Notes under the pieces: generated by a model
What the model was told of the DNA's origin: nothing
Databases searched by the model: none
Seen by the model: the letters and a program-made list of their open reading frames with translations, nothing else
DNA from: Salinibacterium amurskyense
GTDB taxonomy: Bacteria > Actinomycetota > Actinomycetes > Actinomycetales > Microbacteriaceae
Direction: 5' to 3'
DNA: 64,000 nt
NCBI RefSeq assembly: GCF_002797685.1
Contig: NZ_PGFH01000001.1
Location: 1,674,001-1,738,000 of the forward strand
In this document: positions 59,858-64,000 of the stretch, piece after piece
Numbering within the stretch: position 1 is the first letter of the stretch
How the letters are laid out: every line of letters begins with the position of its first letter
Position numbers and translations under genes: made by a program

Positions 59858-60762
59858 TTCTCCGATCCCTGCCGGTATTCGACACTCGAATCGGTGAGCT
59901 GACGATACGTTTCTTCGAGGGATTCCACCTGAGTGCGAAGCTCAATAAGCGGGATGTTCAGCCGAGCCGCCAGTACTCCGACGTCTTCGGCAGTCGAACC
60001 CACGATGACCAACGTGTCGTGCTCCTCGGCAACGCTTGCGCCAGATACAACGAGCGGCTCGATCAACTCGCGCACGTTACGGCCACGCACGACGACGCGT
60101 TCTGCGCCTTGTAATCGCGCGAGGTCCGACAGCGGAGAATCCGCGAGCACCTTCCCGCGCCCGACAATGACGACGTGGTCAGTGGTGAGTGCAACCTCGC
60201 TAATCAGATGGGATGAAAGCAGCACTGTGCGTCCCTCCGCCGCAAAGTCGCGCACCAGCTCCCGAAACCACATCACACCATCAGGATCTAGACCGTTGAC
60301 GGGCTCATCAAACACAAATACGTCGGGATCGCCCAGCATGGAGGCTGCGATTCCGAGGCGTTGCCGCATCCCCAACGAATAGTCTCCCACTCGACGAGAG
60401 GCCACAACGCTGAGCCCCACCTCTTCGAGCACGAATTCGACTCGCTCGTTAGATATCCCATGAGTGAGGGCAAGCGCCCGCAGGTGATCGAAGCCGGAGC
60501 GCCCCGGATGCGCGTTGCGAGCATCCAACAGTGCGCCCACCTGAAACAGCGGATTTTTTATCTTCCGATAGGTCCGGCCCCCGACGAGAGCCTCCCCCGA
60601 ACTCGCCGTTTCGAGGCCAAGCAAGATGCGCATCGTCGTGGTTTTTCCTGACCCGTTCGGCCCGAGGAACCCGGTGACGCGCCCGGGCTCAGCAGTGAAG
60701 CTCAGGTCGTCGAGCGCACGCTTGTCGCCAAACCGCTTCGAGAGGTTGCGAAACTCAATCAA
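59854..60762 (-). CDS. ABC exporter ATP-binding protein
   Basis: 302 residues starting with TTG, preceded by GGAG 5 bases upstream. Walker A is GPNGSGKTTT near residue 37, the signature is YSLGMRQR, Walker B is VFVFDEPVNGLD, and the H-loop is SSHLISE. It resembles bacitracin/lantibiotic-immunity exporters (BcrA/NatA-like). It forms an operon with the duplicated permease and is divergent from the UvrA-like gene (159 bases between). Confidence 0.9.
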   Translation of the reverse strand: MIEFRNLSKRFGDKRALDDLSFTAEPGRVTGFLGPNGSGKTTTMRILLGLETASSGEALVGGRTYRKIKNPLFQVGALLDARNAHPGRSGFDHLRALALTHGISNERVEFVLEEVGLSVVASRRVGDYSLGMRQRLGIAASMLGDPDVFVFDEPVNGLDPDGVMWFRELVRDFAAEGRTVLLSSHLISEVALTTDHVVIVGRGKVLADSPLSDLARLQGAERVVVRGRNVRELIEPLVVSGASVAEEHDTLVIVGSTAEDVGVLAARLNIPLIELRTQVESLEETYRQLTDSSVEYRQGSEK

Positions 60763-60921
60763 GTCAACTCCACATATTGATGGATCATCATGTTAGGTTG
60801 CCACGCGCTTCCGCTGAGCACCAGATTTCGCTGCCAATTAGCTGCGTTATCGCAATAATGGTCACTAGCGTCCGCGATTTCGCAGTGCCGCGACATCCGC
60901 ACCACCAGGGAGGCACCCACC

Positions 60922-63303
<2,382 letters not shown>

Positions 63304-63312
<9 letters not shown>

Positions 63313-63379
63313 ACCACCACAACCCTGTTCGAGCGCCCCGCACAACCACCCCGTAGGGTTGCACCAACCACTAGCGCGC
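63304..63379. repeat. 9-bp inverted repeat around the UvrA-like stop codon
   Basis: GCGCGCTAG (63304-63312) includes the stop codon and is the exact reverse complement of CTAGCGCGC (63371-63379). A second pair AACCCT/AGGGTT (63321-63326, 63355-63360) is nested inside. A TAGGGT box (63354-63359) within it could start transcription of the DUF805 gene. Confidence 0.45.
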
Positions 63380-63389
63380 TGGAGCACTC

Positions 63390-63770
63390 ATGACTTTCTT
63401 CGAATCAATCACCACAGTTTTTCGCAAGTACGCGGATTTCACCGGTGTCGCAAGCCGCCCCGAGTACTGGTGGTTCGCGCTGTTCTCGTTCATCACGACG
63501 TCGATTGCTGCCTCGCTTGACCCCTCGGCGAGCAGCGAAATGGGCAACTTTGGATTCTCTGTCGGTCTGAGTAGTGCGTGGTCGCTCGCCCTGCTTGTTC
63601 CGCAGCTTGCCGTCGCAGTGCGTAGGTTGCGCGATACCGGCCGCCATTGGACCAACCTCTTCTGGATCCTCGTTCCGATCGCCGGTGTCATCGTTCTCAT
63701 CGTGTTCCTGACCCAGCCGAGCATCAACCAGCAGCCGACCACTCCCCCTCAGCCCACAGCGGCTCCATAA
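63390..63770 (+). CDS. DUF805-family membrane protein
   Basis: 126 residues. The DUF805 opening is clear: YADFTGVASRPEYWWFALF (residues 11-29), with the R-x-E-Y/F-W motif, followed by three to four membrane segments and RRLRDTGRHWTNLFW near 78, then a proline/glutamine-rich tail. The family is widespread, often near stress or membrane genes, and has no assigned function. It lies between the UvrA-like gene and a lipoprotein. Confidence 0.92.
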   Translation: MTFFESITTVFRKYADFTGVASRPEYWWFALFSFITTSIAASLDPSASSEMGNFGFSVGLSSAWSLALLVPQLAVAVRRLRDTGRHWTNLFWILVPIAGVIVLIVFLTQPSINQQPTTPPQPTAAP

Positions 63771-63823
63771 GGGTTTCATAGGAACCACCGCCACCATGGC
63801 TCTCATCACGATCAGGAGAGACC

Positions 63824-64000
63824 ATGAAACGACGATTTTCCACGGTGGCCGCGACAAGCGTGCTGCTTCTTGCCCTTGCAGGCTGTACCGCAGCAGAGAG
63901 CACGGATGCTGAAACAAGCACCCCCACGGTCGAGGCGACAGAAAGCGCTACGACCGCGACCACGGCATCGTTCGCCGCGTCCAACGGAGACTGCGACGCT
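63824..64000 (+). CDS. Lipoprotein, 3' truncated by window edge
   Basis: 59 residues are visible before the window ends. The ATG has an AGGAGAG RBS. A basic start (MKRRF), a hydrophobic stretch and the lipobox LALAGC (residues about 17-22) mark an exported lipoprotein, followed by a threonine/alanine/glutamate-rich linker. The functional domain lies outside the window. Confidence 0.8.
   Translation, partial: MKRRFSTVAATSVLLLALAGCTAAESTDAETSTPTVEATESATTATTASFAASNGDCDA

Overview
This window looks like the chromosome of a free-living actinobacterium, most likely of the family Microbacteriaceae; I cannot name the genus. The reasons are moderately high GC, RbpA, a PafB-PafC pair, the ImuA'-ImuB-DnaE2 mutasome behind an actinobacterial-type LexA box, an actinobacterial-type dif site, and many genes that start with GTG directly behind a TANNNT box. 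All of it reads as chromosomal core and semi-core DNA. I see no insertion sequence, prophage, integrase or CRISPR array, and no stretch over 300 bases without a gene (the longest gaps, about 230-280 bases, lie upstream of 31653, 34188 and 55515).

Layout. 1-7.4 kb: end of an RNA methyltransferase, D,D-carboxypeptidase, fatty-acid desaturase, SGNH hydrolase, GlsB-like protein, DNA polymerase IV and an SF2 helicase. 7.6-15.8 kb: cold-shock protein, then the leftward SOS mutasome operon imuA'-imuB-dnaE2, facing a rightward DrrAB-like ABC exporter across a 96-bp control region. 16-25.8 kb: two degenerate SGNH-like paralogues (one with a GAF domain), a LysR-type sensor domain without DNA-binding domain next to a DUF5997 protein, a solitary DarT-like protein, an Eis-like acetyltransferase, M18 aminopeptidase, RNase HI and another ABC exporter. 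25.8-34.3 kb: acetyltransferase, glutathione peroxidase, J-domain/NERD-like protein, amino-acid permease, EEP phosphatase, SulP transporter, UbiB-like kinase, PadR regulator and tRNA-Leu(GAG). 34.4-49.3 kb: M20 peptidase, UppP, PAC2 protein, HAD phosphatase, then the conserved actinobacterial run trmI-FKBP-pafB-pafC-(two small membrane proteins)-tatA-tatC-helY-lnt-ppm, with rbpA convergent. 49.4-53.5 kb: glycerophosphodiesterase, SPFH/NfeD pair, SDR, Nudix and UPF0303 proteins. 53.6-64 kb: lipoproteins and a 45-residue membrane peptide around a dif site, an SDR, a YHYH protein, a DUF3105-DUF305 pair, an ABC exporter divergent from a UvrA-like ATPase, DUF805 and a truncated lipoprotein.

The main result is that the window contains the replication terminus. 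A dif-like XerC/XerD site lies at 54139-54166. The G-rich word GGGGGAG occurs 22 times on the + strand and never on the - strand to the left of it, regardless of gene direction, and then flips to 1 versus 6 on the right. This is what an FtsK-orienting (KOPS-like) polar sequence should do at dif.

A second theme is DNA-damage control. The mutasome promoter carries a perfect LexA palindrome between its -35 and -10. Four other genes (dinB, an SF2 helicase, the DrrA-like ATPase and the J-domain/NERD gene) have boxes resembling the PafBC-dependent (RecA-independent) damage promoter at its exact spacing, and pafBC itself lies in the window although no pup or proteasome genes lie beside it. A third theme is leaderless transcription: about 19 genes carry a -10-like box 6-8 bases before their start codon, and in four gene pairs a TAG stop codon doubles as the first half of the next gene's -10 box.
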